Shown here one piece after another: positions 7,361 through 18,100 of a DNA stretch of 38,135 nt. A model generated the notes under the pieces. The model saw only the letters and a list, made by a program, of their open reading frames with translations, did no database searches and had not been told where the DNA came from. This DNA is from Candidatus Thorarchaeota archaeon (GTDB lineage Archaea; Asgardarchaeota; Thorarchaeia; Thorarchaeales; Thorarchaeaceae), in contig SDOA01000027.1 in assembly GCA_004524595.1 (NCBI GenBank), forward strand, positions 1 to 38,135, read 5' to 3'. A program made the translations under genes and the position numbers. The stretch's first letter is position 1, and the number at the start of each line of letters is the position of its first letter.

Positions 7361-10300
7361 AATCTAAATCTATACCCAGACTGTCTAGAAGTGCATCAAG
7401 ATCTGCTTTTGAAAGACTTTTTGCCTCTTCGAGAATGATGTCAATCTCTTCTGCAGCCATACCTTTCTTGAGGAGTTTGTTTCGAAGGTCTTCAAGTTCT
7501 CCAGGAAGATCCTGAAGTGGAATATGGTCTGGGATTAGTTTCTCCTTCACAGGCTTTGCAAGGACATCAGCCCTTCGGGCACGCTCTTGCTCAATCACTT
7601 CTTTCAAGAATCCAGGTCTCTCGCTGGCTTTCATTCTAGCAAGATCAGCTCTAAAAGCCTCAATCTCGGATTCACCAAGTCCAGTAATTGATGCAAGCTC
7701 TTCTAACAAATCATTCACTTCAGGAACAGTCGTGATGATAGGTTCAGGAGCAATATCCTCAGGAGGCTTTTGCAGTTTCAAAGCTGCCAAATCCTCATTT
7801 ACAATGACCATCGCAATTTGTTGACGTGACGATACTTTTGGTGCTCTTGGAACTCTTCCTTTCCCGAGTGCTCGTATCATTCTATTTAGTGCACGTATTA
7901 GAACTGGAATACTCCAGACTTTGACATATCCAACAATTAGCATTGCTACAATGAGCAGACCAAATCCTCCGCCTATAGCTAGGTTTTGTTGGAACTGCTG
8001 TTGTGCTGATACATCAGATTGGACTCTAATTTCTATAACCTGTGAATAATATCCGTCTTTACTAAAGCTGATTTCGATGATATGAGTTCCTGGTTTGAGT
8101 GATCTAAAGTACAGAGTATACACTCCATCCTCGACTCGCAAGAGGTTATCAAGATAGGATATACTCATATTCGAGTAGGTCAGAGTAATTGTTGCACCAC
8201 TAATACCTTCATTGTGATCTAAATCCCAAAAGGTTAGGGGTATAGAGAAGCCAGTATTGGGAGATGTGGGGATTTCCAACGTAAGATAACGTAATTCAGT
8301 GAAAACTTGTCTAACACTTATCTCTACTACAATTGATGCAATTACATATTTTGCTGTTGGGAAGTAAATATCAAATATGTATGTTCCATAGGTTAGAGTT
8401 CCAGGTAGAGTGAATGTGAAATTCCCACTGGGATTTAAGATTAAATCATAGGTGCCTAATTGTGTCGAGATAGCCAATCCATTGATGTCTGTAATTTGCG
8501 ATTGATCCAGATCACTTTCAATATAGAACTCGAGTTCAATAGTATCATTGATAGCAATTGAATAAGTTCTCAGACCATAGATTGTAGCTGGTGTTGCATA
8601 GATTTGGATTTTAGCAACGACTGTTCGACTTGTATAATTGGTCAAGTCAAATCTTACAAATAAGTCATAGACCCCAGGAGTGCTAACAGTAATTTCTACA
8701 GTGATCATATAGGTTCCATTTGATAACATGGTGACATCCGAAATCCCACCTTCCCAGCTTGCTATCACATTCGCTCCGTCTACACCAACACTATGTTGGA
8801 GATCCTCATAGTAGAATGTATATTCTAAAATATCACCATAATAACCGCTCTGTAGAGCATCAGCTTCATCTACTCGTGCAATAGTGGGAATTGGAAGTAT
8901 TGTCACGATAATTGATTTGATAGCAGTAAAGTAGCCATCCTTTGATGCTGTAATTCGTAGATAGATTGATTGCGATGCCAGAGAACTAATATCAATTACT
9001 GCACTGTAAGAATGGTTAGTTTCTTCAGTAAACTTGCCGGTCAGACTACCAAGAGTGTATGTTACATTAGCACCATCAATCAATGCATTATAGTAGGTAT
9101 CATTGTAGAGTACTAAGACTGAAACAACATCACCAAAGTAGACAGTGATGACAGTTCTATCATCTGCAAACTTTAGATCAGAATAGATCGGCACAATTTG
9201 GATATCGATGAGAGTTTCTAAGAAGACATGATTAATAGTAACTGCTCTAATTGTAAGTGGATATTGTCCAATTACAAAACCAGTTACATCGAGATTTCCT
9301 GTGTAATATCCTCCACCGACATGTGTAAGAGGATATATGGTTCCATTGAATTCCATTGTTGCAGTTGCAGTCGTGATTGCTAGTCCGGATATGGTATCAT
9401 TCAAGAAGACTTGTACATCAAAATCAGTATCAACTACAACTTCGTAGATTGAAGATTCCGGCAATATCTGCCCAGTTGCTTTGGACACAACAAGGGTGAA
9501 AGATTTTTGTCTATCTTGATAATATTGTTTTGATACTGTAATTGAAGGTTGATATACTCCAAAGTTATTTAGTGAAGTAAGAAGATTGTAGCTGTAGTAA
9601 CCATTCTCAAGCTCACTAAATGTGTACAACACTCCATTCCAAATCATAGTTGCAGTCATTCCAGTGACTGGAGTATCATAGTATGGTTCTCTCACTTGAA
9701 AGGTAATGTTAACATATTCGCCCCAATCAGCATAGTATGCTGTTTTTTCAAGATAGATTTCAACAGTTGCAGCGCCAGGTTGAATTGAGACTGTAGCTAA
9801 AGCGGTCTCATAGAATGTCTTCTCAGCATAGATATGGAATGTGTACTTTTGAGCGAGAAGACCTACAGTCTGAATTGTAAGAGTATAAATACCGTCTCCT
9901 ATTTCAACAGCGGAATAGCTCGTCAGAGACCAATCTGTCAAAATCGTTGCTCCCTCAAGGATGATATTATGATCAAAATCCTTCAATGTGAGGGTGATGA
10001 CAATAGGAACACCAACAGCAGTAGAACCAAGAGCAGGTGCTTCTGCAATCATGGATGTCTGTATCTCTTTGATTCTTGCAGGTAAATCAAGAGTGGTCCT
10101 AGAAGCATAGAATGGGGAACCAGATTTACTTAATGAGATATCAAAATACACGAATCCAGTATCTCCAAAGATACTACTATTGATGATAATCCTGTATAAT
10201 CCCCCGACCTCTTCCTCAAGTGCATAATCAGGAACTGTCCAGTTGTTGCTAGTTATTTCCAATATTGCACCATCGATACCATTTCCTGTCAGATAGTCGA

Positions 10301-13300
10301 TATAGCTTAGCTCGATGATAATATTGTCAAAGTAAGGAGTATCTTCAACAAGAGGGATTAAAATCTGTGTAGAACGTTCGATTGTAGTAACAGAAGTCTT
10401 AGTACTACGAAGAGCGTAATAAGGTACACCAGCGCTTTTGTCTATGGCAATCTGAATCTCATGACCTGTGACTAGGATCGTAGGATTAATCAATGTTGAA
10501 CTAAAGACAATCTCATAATATGAAACTCGATCGAAGAAAGAATATTGTCCTGAACTAATAACCGTGTATGAAGATCCATGAGTCAGAGTAATGTGGGATT
10601 GATTAATGTTTATTTTGGCTCCTGTCAGGAAGTCTGTATACTTGAATTTGATTACTACATCTTCTTGGAACGGCACCTCTCCTGGTGTTTGTGTGATAAG
10701 GATTTGAGTGGTTCTTTGAGTCACACGAGCAATAATGTTCAGTGTTCCTTCCAAGTAATACGGCATCCCAGAAAAGCTAACATCAATTTGGAGCAAATAG
10801 ACAGCCGGAGAACCTAGAGCAACTGTGTCCACCTCAATCATATATTGACCATCAGAAATGTATGTCACCCAATAGTTAGTGTTGAGCACTAAGGAAATGG
10901 TACTATTTCCATCAAGGGAAACTGTCGCACCAAGAATTCCTTCACCTGTACTATCGTCTGTGTATGTTATTATGAAGCTCAGATAGGTCTGGTATGGAGC
11001 TGGGTCAGGGCTATCATATCCAAGTTGAGTGGACCTTTTCAGTATTGATACATCAAAGGTTTCCATAGCTGTTGCATAATTTGGATTTGTATGCTCAATT
11101 GTAACAGTCAAGGAGTATAGACCGTCTGTAGCAAAAGCAGTTGTATTTAGAATGACAATGAAATGCCCTTCTGGACTATATACGACTGAATACTTGTCAG
11201 CAGCCACATTAAGTGTCAAGGTACCAGTCATTCCAACTGTTGTACCAGCTATAATGTCTGTGAAGATAAACTCAATCGTAATATTATTACCCCATTGACC
11301 AGGTGCAAATGAGAGATGAGATACTTGAGTAGCTCTAAGTATCACATTCACTGTAAATGTCTTACTGGTAATAGATGCATAGAATGGTGCCCCAGTCCAT
11401 GTTAGATTTAGATGTAGAACATGAGCTCCAACACCAAGTGTTGAAGTATCCATCCATAAAGAAAATTCTCGTGTCGCACCATTGTAGGTGAACCAGTATG
11501 TAACTCCGAGATCGTTCAGTTGTTTATCTAATTGGATTGAGTCTTGTACCTTAGTTGATGTCAGTGTATCAATAAAGCTAAATCTGAATTCAGCTATCTC
11601 ACCAAATGGTGTGGATGCAACTGGGGAATAATCAACATAGGTCGGACGGTCTAATACTTTAAGAGAAATAGTAATAGTACGGTTCTCGTAAAGAGGTGAA
11701 ACTCCCTTCTTCCACATGAAATCAAGTTGGAATCGGAATGTTTCAGTACTCGGAAACAGAGAACTATCAAGTGAAAATATGTAAGTTCCTGGGACAGTTG
11801 TAGATTCATAATAGAGGAAGTCACTTTGTGTTACAGAATGTCCTCCATCAAGTGGCGTGATATACAACACTACGTTATTGCCAGAAAAATTACTGATTCT
11901 CTGGGCACCAATCACATCCCAATAAACAATAGTGAATGTGAATGAGTCAAGATAATATGTTGCAGTAGGAGCCAGCTCCAAATACAAATCAGTGTTAGTT
12001 CCTGTAATTCTTACAGAGGTCTCGATGACTTGACTGTAGTACTTGTCAACCGCACCAATCCATTCAATTGTAATGGTAAGATCTTTCCAGCCTATACTTC
12101 CCCATTGATCACTGAGGAGTGTGATATTGTAGTGACCTTGACCAAGAGACGATTGTGTGCTCGAGTAGATTAGAGTTGGTGAATCCAAAGAGGTGACTGT
12201 GATTTTTACTTCTTCCGTAAAATTAGTAATTCCCACTCTTAAATCTGTATCTTGGTAAAATACCAATATTGAGATTACGCTTCCATATGGCGTTTGAGTA
12301 ATAGGAGCATCTAGCACAAACAAAGTATTTCTCTTACGGATTTCAATGCCAATATCAAAGGTATGATTAAGATAATCATCCTTAGCCACATTGAAAGTCA
12401 CTGTAATAAGATCATCAGGTCCAGTAAGTGCATCATCTGATCTTGTATAGATAGTGATATTATACGTACCCGGTGTTACTGTTTCAACTACCGTATAGTT
12501 TGTATCACCAGATGAATGGAGGGGCGTCCAATTACATGATATGAAAGATGCGGAACCAGTTATTGGAATACTGTGGTCTGTATCAGTCCAGGTCAGAAGG
12601 AATGATTTAGCTTCTCCAACAGGGATTGACAACTGATTTGATGTATACTTAATTGAGGTATATATCTCTCGAGCCTGAACATAGATGAGCATGGATTGGG
12701 GTTCTATAAATGAACCGGAAGCATAGACGGTTACAGGATAATTATCAATTTCAACACCGGTCATGTCAAGAAGGAATCTATATTCTCCGTTACTCATAGG
12801 AGTGACTGTATATGGATTAACCCATGAACACCATAGATTACCTCCATCTATTCCATTCCCATCAATGTTCTTGAAGAAAACAGTGAAACTCTGATCATCA
12901 CCAACTGGACCTGATATGCCAGGATAATCTGGTGAAGTTAGAGTAGCTGCATAATTCACATTGATTGTTAGTGCTGTTGAATCAGGGTCAAAGTAAGGAT
13001 GCGTCCAATCTAAATCCATTATATACTGACCATTACTTGAAAGTAAAGATGTATCAATGACTTTAGTGTATTGGCCATTTCCATTGTCATCAAAGGTGTC
13101 TGTACCGAGAACCCAATCAAGAGCCATTGTTCCTCCGGGAACTTTGACAGAACTATCTGTATCTGTCACATTCAATATAATAAGAAGCAAGTCCCCATAG
13201 GTAACATTCGTGATCATTGTTCCAATTGCATCTGTAGGATAGAAAATATCAATATCTGCAGAATGAGTAATGCTAAATGATCTCTTGAAGAATCCAACTG

Positions 13301-15101
13301 AACTCCACTCACTATCAGCTCCAATGTTATTTGTCACTGCTTGAACCATCCAATTACCTGCTGGAGCAGTTGCACCACTTACAGTGAAGGTTGTGGTTGT
13401 CGCATAACCTGTTGCATCAACGGTTGCTGTCAAGCTCAGCCATTCAGATGCATCTGGTTTGTAGATAGTGAAATTAACCTGAGATCCTTCAAATTGACTA
13501 CCAATATAGACACGGAGGCGAGAAGTGTCGCCTGCACGGAGATTCACAGTGGCAGTCCAATCAAGTAAATCAGGATCGTACAATTCCATATTGGAAATCA
13601 TGTTAGGTGATGTACTAAGAACTCGCCAGTATCCATACCGTCCAGGTTCACTTGTGATATCATAAGTTGATACATTGATATAGCCATCACCGGGATTTCC
13701 TCCAGTCCACCCACTGAGAAGATTGGTTGTCGGAGCGAGGGGTTCTGCTAAGAAATATACGTCACGATTGAATGGGATTGTTTCGTTAAAGAAGTAAAGA
13801 CCTGCATACCCTGTTGGAATAACTGCTCTAAAGTAAGAGGTGAAGTAAGCTGCAGATCCGTTTACAATCGTGAACCGTTCCCCATAAGTTGTAGGATTAA
13901 TTTCATAATGACTTGGAATATCATACCGTCTGGCATACATGTCTATTGTGACATCAAAGTCTATGAAAATCACATTATCAGGATTGGGTGTCGCTGGAAT
14001 AGGAGTCCATGAGAATGTCATTGCAACTGGTGAAGTTGTCCAGGGAGTTCCTGGTATCTGTATTATTGAACATGTACCTCGCGAGCCACTATTACTGACT
14101 GTTAAACCATTCAGCTGTAGATTGATTTCACTAGGATTCACGTATGTCTTTAGGAATAGCTCAACATTATCGAATCTTGCTTTTGGATGTATATTAGGGG
14201 CATAGCCAACCGTAGCCAATGATAAGAGACCTATCCTGGTTGTAATGCTCGTATCTCCGGGTAGCCCAAAGGTATTTGGATTAACTGTAATAAGACCAGT
14301 ATTGTACCAAGTTTCCTCAGCATCTATATCCTCGAAAACTAATCTCCAAACATCTACTCCTTCGATATTAGCATAGAGACGGAACGAACCAGTCATACCA
14401 TAGTGAGTATCATCAACTGTATCTGCCCAAAAATCCAATCTCAAAGCGGACCAGACCACAGATCCACGATTAACTGTAGTTACCTGTTGATACCATGCAG
14501 CATCACCTGCATCATAATAAAATGGTGCAGAGGAACTATCTGAGTTGATGTCAACCTCTACACAGTCATTACCTGATCCATGACCATCTTCAATCCATGA
14601 AGCGCTAACAGTACTATAACCTGCGCTTGAAGTAGCCACACGAGTCCAACCAGTATATCCGCCTTCAAAACCTGGATTTGTAATCCATGTGCGATTCTCA
14701 GTTAATGATGAGATTGCGACTTCAGCTCTATAAGCTTCCCAATTTGCTCCAATAGGTATATTTGCTTCTGCAGTATTAGTGCCACTTGCAGGCATGTAAT
14801 TCATTTGTAGGTCAGGAAATGAGTTGATACTATTTCCATATGCAGCTCCAACAAGAGGATCAGTCAAACCACTCCATTCATTCCAACCTTGATCAGTTAG
14901 GATGAATCGATGGAGTTCTTCATTCGGAGCTAACTCAATGACTTCGCCGTTTCCAATGTCAACCAAACGAACATCATTTTGATTATTGCTGCTCTGTTCA
15001 TAGCCATTATTAGTCATCATATCCTGAGGCAGGACGAATATTGGTGATAACATCATCACTGCTAAGAATACAATTGGAATTAATCGACGGATGTTTTTCA
15101 T
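7359..15101 (-). CDS. Giant single-pass surface protein with about 17 Ig-like repeats, paralog A
   Basis: A 2580-residue protein. Residues 1-25 are a signal peptide (MKNIRR, then a hydrophobic stretch ending FVLPQ). An N-terminal ectodomain with jelly-roll character (TENRTWITNPGFEGGYTGW...) and a beta-rich module run to about residue 640. Then follow roughly 17 divergent Ig-like repeats of 95-115 residues, each with a TPYGE-like entry, an FxYxDxxTGxGIxGA-type strand pair, GxYxIxIDTS and often an SPYY-type ending. A transmembrane helix (~2372-2395) is followed by a ~185-residue cytosolic tail with KGRVPRAP and helical Glu/Lys-rich stretches ending SKADLDALLDSLG. Many NxS/T sequons lie in the ectodomain. 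It could be an adhesin or surface-coat protein; no catalytic motif was seen. ATG overlaps the paralog's stop codon (ATGA). Confidence 0.9.
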   Translation of the reverse strand: MKNIRRLIPIVFLAVMMLSPIFVLPQDMMTNNGYEQSSNNQNDVRLVDIGNGEVIELAPNEELHRFILTDQGWNEWSGLTDPLVGAAYGNSINSFPDLQMNYMPASGTNTAEANIPIGANWEAYRAEVAISSLTENRTWITNPGFEGGYTGWTRVATSSAGYSTVSASWIEDGHGSGNDCVEVDINSDSSSAPFYYDAGDAAWYQQVTTVNRGSVVWSALRLDFWADTVDDTHYGMTGSFRLYANIEGVDVWRLVFEDIDAEETWYNTGLITVNPNTFGLPGDTSITTRIGLLSLATVGYAPNIHPKARFDNVELFLKTYVNPSEINLQLNGLTVSNSGSRGTCSIIQIPGTPWTTSPVAMTFSWTPIPATPNPDNVIFIDFDVTIDMYARRYDIPSHYEINPTTYGERFTIVNGSAAYFTSYFRAVIPTGYAGLYFFNETIPFNRDVYFLAEPLAPTTNLLSGWTGGNPGDGYINVSTYDITSEPGRYGYWRVLSTSPNMISNMELYDPDLLDWTATVNLRAGDTSRLRVYIGSQFEGSQVNFTIYKPDASEWLSLTATVDATGYATTTTFTVSGATAPAGNWMVQAVTNNIGADSEWSSVGFFKRSFSITHSADIDIFYPTDAIGTMITNVTYGDLLLIILNVTDTDSSVKVPGGTMALDWVLGTDTFDDNGNGQYTKVIDTSLLSSNGQYIMDLDWTHPYFDPDSTALTINVNYAATLTSPDYPGISGPVGDDQSFTVFFKNIDGNGIDGGNLWCSWVNPYTVTPMSNGEYRFLLDMTGVEIDNYPVTVYASGSFIEPQSMLIYVQAREIYTSIKYTSNQLSIPVGEAKSFLLTWTDTDHSIPITGSASFISCNWTPLHSSGDTNYTVVETVTPGTYNITIYTRSDDALTGPDDLITVTFNVAKDDYLNHTFDIGIEIRKRNTLFVLDAPITQTPYGSVISILVFYQDTDLRVGITNFTEEVKITVTSLDSPTLIYSSTQSSLGQGHYNITLLSDQWGSIGWKDLTITIEWIGAVDKYYSQVIETSVRITGTNTDLYLELAPTATYYLDSFTFTIVYWDVIGAQRISNFSGNNVVLYITPLDGGHSVTQSDFLYYESTTVPGTYIFSLDSSLFPSTETFRFQLDFMWKKGVSPLYENRTITISLKVLDRPTYVDYSPVASTPFGEIAEFRFSFIDTLTSTKVQDSIQLDKQLNDLGVTYWFTYNGATREFSLWMDTSTLGVGAHVLHLNLTWTGAPFYASITSKTFTVNVILRATQVSHLSFAPGQWGNNITIEFIFTDIIAGTTVGMTGTLTLNVAADKYSVVYSPEGHFIVILNTTAFATDGLYSLTVTIEHTNPNYATAMETFDVSILKRSTQLGYDSPDPAPYQTYLSFIITYTDDSTGEGILGATVSLDGNSTISLVLNTNYWVTYISDGQYMIEVDTVALGSPAVYLLQIDVSFSGMPYYLEGTLNIIARVTQRTTQILITQTPGEVPFQEDVVIKFKYTDFLTGAKININQSHITLTHGSSYTVISSGQYSFFDRVSYYEIVFSSTLINPTILVTGHEIQIAIDKSAGVPYYALRSTKTSVTTIERSTQILIPLVEDTPYFDNIIIELSYIDYLTGNGIDGAILEITSNNWTVPDYALEEEVGGLYRIIINSSIFGDTGFVYFDISLSKSGSPFYASRTTLDLPARIKEIQTSMIAEAPALGSTAVGVPIVITLTLKDFDHNIILEGATILTDWSLTSYSAVEIGDGIYTLTIQTVGLLAQKYTFHIYAEKTFYETALATVSIQPGAATVEIYLEKTAYYADWGEYVNITFQVREPYYDTPVTGMTATMIWNGVLYTFSELENGYYSYNLLTSLNNFGVYQPSITVSKQYYQDRQKSFTLVVSKATGQILPESSIYEVVVDTDFDVQVFLNDTISGLAITTATATMEFNGTIYPLTHVGGGYYTGNLDVTGFVIGQYPLTIRAVTINHVFLETLIDIQIVPIYSDLKFADDRTVITVYFGDVVSVLVLYNDTYYNALIDGANVTYTLGSLTGKFTEETNHSYSAVIDISSLASQSIYLRITASKDGYFTAIKSIIVTILPIPTIARVDEADALQSGYYGDILEYTFYYEDLQHSVGVDGANVIASWEGGISDVTMLSNGTYMITVEITVSTPGVYDLFVRFDLTNYTSRTVVAKIQIYATPATIYGLRTYSIAINDTIELEFYIESDLDQSQITDINGLAISTQLGTYDLILNPSGNFTFTLPGTLTYGTYIFDIYFPTAKYVIASIVVEISVRQVFTELRYLTLEIPTSPNTGFSIPLTFWDLDHNEGISGATITLTYSNMSISYLDNLLRVEDGVYTLYFRSLKPGTHIIEISFSKDGYYSQVIEIRVQSDVSAQQQFQQNLAIGGGFGLLIVAMLIVGYVKVWSIPVLIRALNRMIRALGKGRVPRAPKVSSRQQIAMVIVNEDLAALKLQKPPEDIAPEPIITTVPEVNDLLEELASITGLGESEIEAFRADLARMKASERPGFLKEVIEQERARRADVLAKPVKEKLIPDHIPLQDLPGELEDLRNKLLKKGMAAEEIDIILEEAKSLSKADLDALLDSLGIDLD

Positions 15102-18100
15102 TCTTCCATCCCTCCTATCTCACCAAGAAGAGCGTCTATTTCTGCTCTCGTTAGATTCCTCGCCTGTTCAACCATAAGATCAGCTTCGGTCTCTTCGATA
15201 CCCATCTTCATTAGTCGTTCCTTGAGATGAACAAGTTCTTCTTCAGATAGTTTTTCTTCAACTTCTGCTCCGACACCAACCTTTCCAGTAACATCAGCTT
15301 CAGCGAGCTCTTTAGCACGCCTAGCACGTTCCTGTTTCAGAACTTCATTGATGAAACCAGCACGCTCACTTGGTCTCATCTGATCAAGGTCTCGGCGGAG
15401 AATATCAACATCAACTGGAGTTAAACCAACAACATATGCAAGTTGTTCAAGAAGCTCTTCAACATCCATCGCAGTGATATCCACTGTAGATAGAGCAACA
15501 TCATCTTCAGTCTTAGTTATACGCATAGGTACCAAGTCTTCATTCATCATTTGAACTAGCATCATTCTACGTATAGGAACATCAGCTGGCTTCGGAATTC
15601 GACCCTTGCTCAGTGCACCGATCATACTCCTAAGTATTCTTAGTAGTCTTGGAACAGAGAGCACTTTGATGTAGAGAGCAGCTAGAGCAGCTAATAGAAG
15701 AAATGCCATAGTTCCATATTGGAATCCCGTAACTAATGCTTCCTGTTCAGGACTAAGTTCCGTGTAGATGTCTATTTCTACTAGAGCAACTTGATAGTTC
15801 AGCTTGCTGAATTCTATTCTTAATGAATAAAAGGCTAAACTTGGAGCTCTAAATGCTAGAGAGTAAGTACCATTGCCCCAGTCAATATCTTGGTCTTCAA
15901 CTCGTATCAGACCATCGTCGACTCTACTACCAATCCTGATGAAGTTAATATCTGCATCCGCAATTGTGAGGTCATGATCTTTGTCTATGAATGTCACATT
16001 GACATAGAAGAGCTCTCCAACATAGATTGTACCGAGGTTATCATTGTAAAGGACTTGAGTATCGATTTGTCGAATCGTAAGATAGAGAACTAGGTCAGCG
16101 CGTGAATAATTACCTCTTGAAATTGAAATAGTGATTTTGTAAGGAGTAGATCTATCAGGTAGTCCAGATGGTAAACCTGATTCTGTTGGGCCAAATCGAT
16201 AACTTCCATTTCCTAAATTGGTCAATACAACAGGCGCAAATTCCCAGATTGCTGATGCAAGACCGTCTATGACATATTCATCATTGAGGATATCACGATA
16301 GGTGAAAAGCAGAGAGTAATCATCACCAATTGGAAATATCATCTCTACCGGACCAAGAACTTGCGTTGAAATTGGTTTCACCAGTAGTTTGACCAATCCA
16401 AAGGCAAACTGATAATTATCTTTTCTGAATGTCACCGAGATATCATGTGGTATGCTTCCAGCAGACACAAGAGATGTGTTCAAGGTCAGGGTGTAGGTTC
16501 CGTTACCCATATCGACTAAAGATCCGCGAATATTTTCAAGAGTATAGTTTGTGATTGCATCAGGTACTCCTTCATCGGCATGAGTATCACTATAGGTGAA
16601 ATGGAATATGACAATCTCACCATAATATGCTGTAATCGTTGCTTCATCTTCAGGAACTAGAATCTCTGTTACAATCTCTTCAATATTAAGGGTGTATTGA
16701 ATGAGTGATGGAGTATATCCTGGTTTTGTGCTTGAAATGGATAATGTCCACTCTTGAACACTTAATAGAGAGGTATCTACAAGAGCATAATAATACCCAG
16801 GAGTTCCAAGTTCTATAAGATCTCCTGTGAAGTCACTGATTCCATAAGTCAAAGAAGCACCTGTGACAGGGAGAGAGAGATCTGTATTTTCAAGATAGAC
16901 GGTTATATTGGCAATGTCTCTATAATTAACTGTCACAACGATGCTAGAAACAGGTACGAGTGCAGTCTGAATCTCTGTAACTTCAATAGTAATCTGTATG
17001 CTTACACTTCGGAAGTTCAGGGATGATGCTTGAACCAGTATCTGATGATTTCCAACTGATGCATCTTGTACAATAAATGTTCCAATATATTTTCCATCAG
17101 CGGGAGACCATGAGAGTATTCCAGTACCACCCACCCAACTATATGTTATATATCCAACTTCTTCAATTGGAGAACTATTGGAGTACATCAAATAGTTGAC
17201 TTCAATCTCTATAATTTGACCATTTACAGATGACTGAGGATCAATTAAAGCTGTAAGTTTGGCTGGTACTTTATCAATTCGAATCTGGAAATCTCTCTGA
17301 CGTGTTTCATAATTTAGTAGGATTGACTCAACTCTGATAGTGTATTCCCCGGCATTTAGCCAAGATGTTAGAATAGTGCAGTTGTAAATACCATCGTTAT
17401 TATTGTCTGTCAACAATATTGAAACAGTATCAAGTGTGAGTGTAACATTCGCACCTAGAATTGGCGTTCCTAATCGAGCATCTGTAACATTAGCTTCAAA
17501 TTCTAAGGTATCACCCCAAACGGGATTTGTGGGTAAGAACTCCAACTCAATTTGCACTGGTATTGCTGCAAGTAGGATATCTACCTCAATCTCTTGATAG
17601 AGGTAAAACGCTTTCGTGGCATTGATATTAAATCTGTAAATTTGAGCATCAAGTCCAGAAGTGCTAATAACCATTTGATACACTCCTGATTCAATCTCGG
17701 TGATGCTATATGCTGTCAATAACCAGTCGGCTTGTACTAATGCTCCCGGAATGCCAGTATCAAACTCTATTGCTGTGTAAGTGATATTAGCATAGATTGT
17801 ATCACCAAGATAGTAAGTCACACCTTCGGGTAATTCGAAACTAAGAGATGTTGAAACAGGATTGACATTCATACTAAATGCTAATCCTGTGATGTTTCGA
17901 TAATACGGACTACCAAACCATGTGAAATTGGCTGAAAAGAAGTAGCGACCAAGACCTGATAGACTATTTGTATCTATGAGAATGGTATAGGTATCATCCG
18001 GATTATTGATAACCCAATAATCAAAACTTGTCTGATTAAGACATGCAACAGTTAGGATTGCTCCAGAAATTTTGCTACCAGAGAGGTAATCACTATATCT

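Noticed and set aside
7359..15101. Assembly artefact creating the tandem giant genes
   Set aside because: The paralogs are strongly diverged at DNA level along their whole length and both frames are intact, so they are not a misassembled duplicate.
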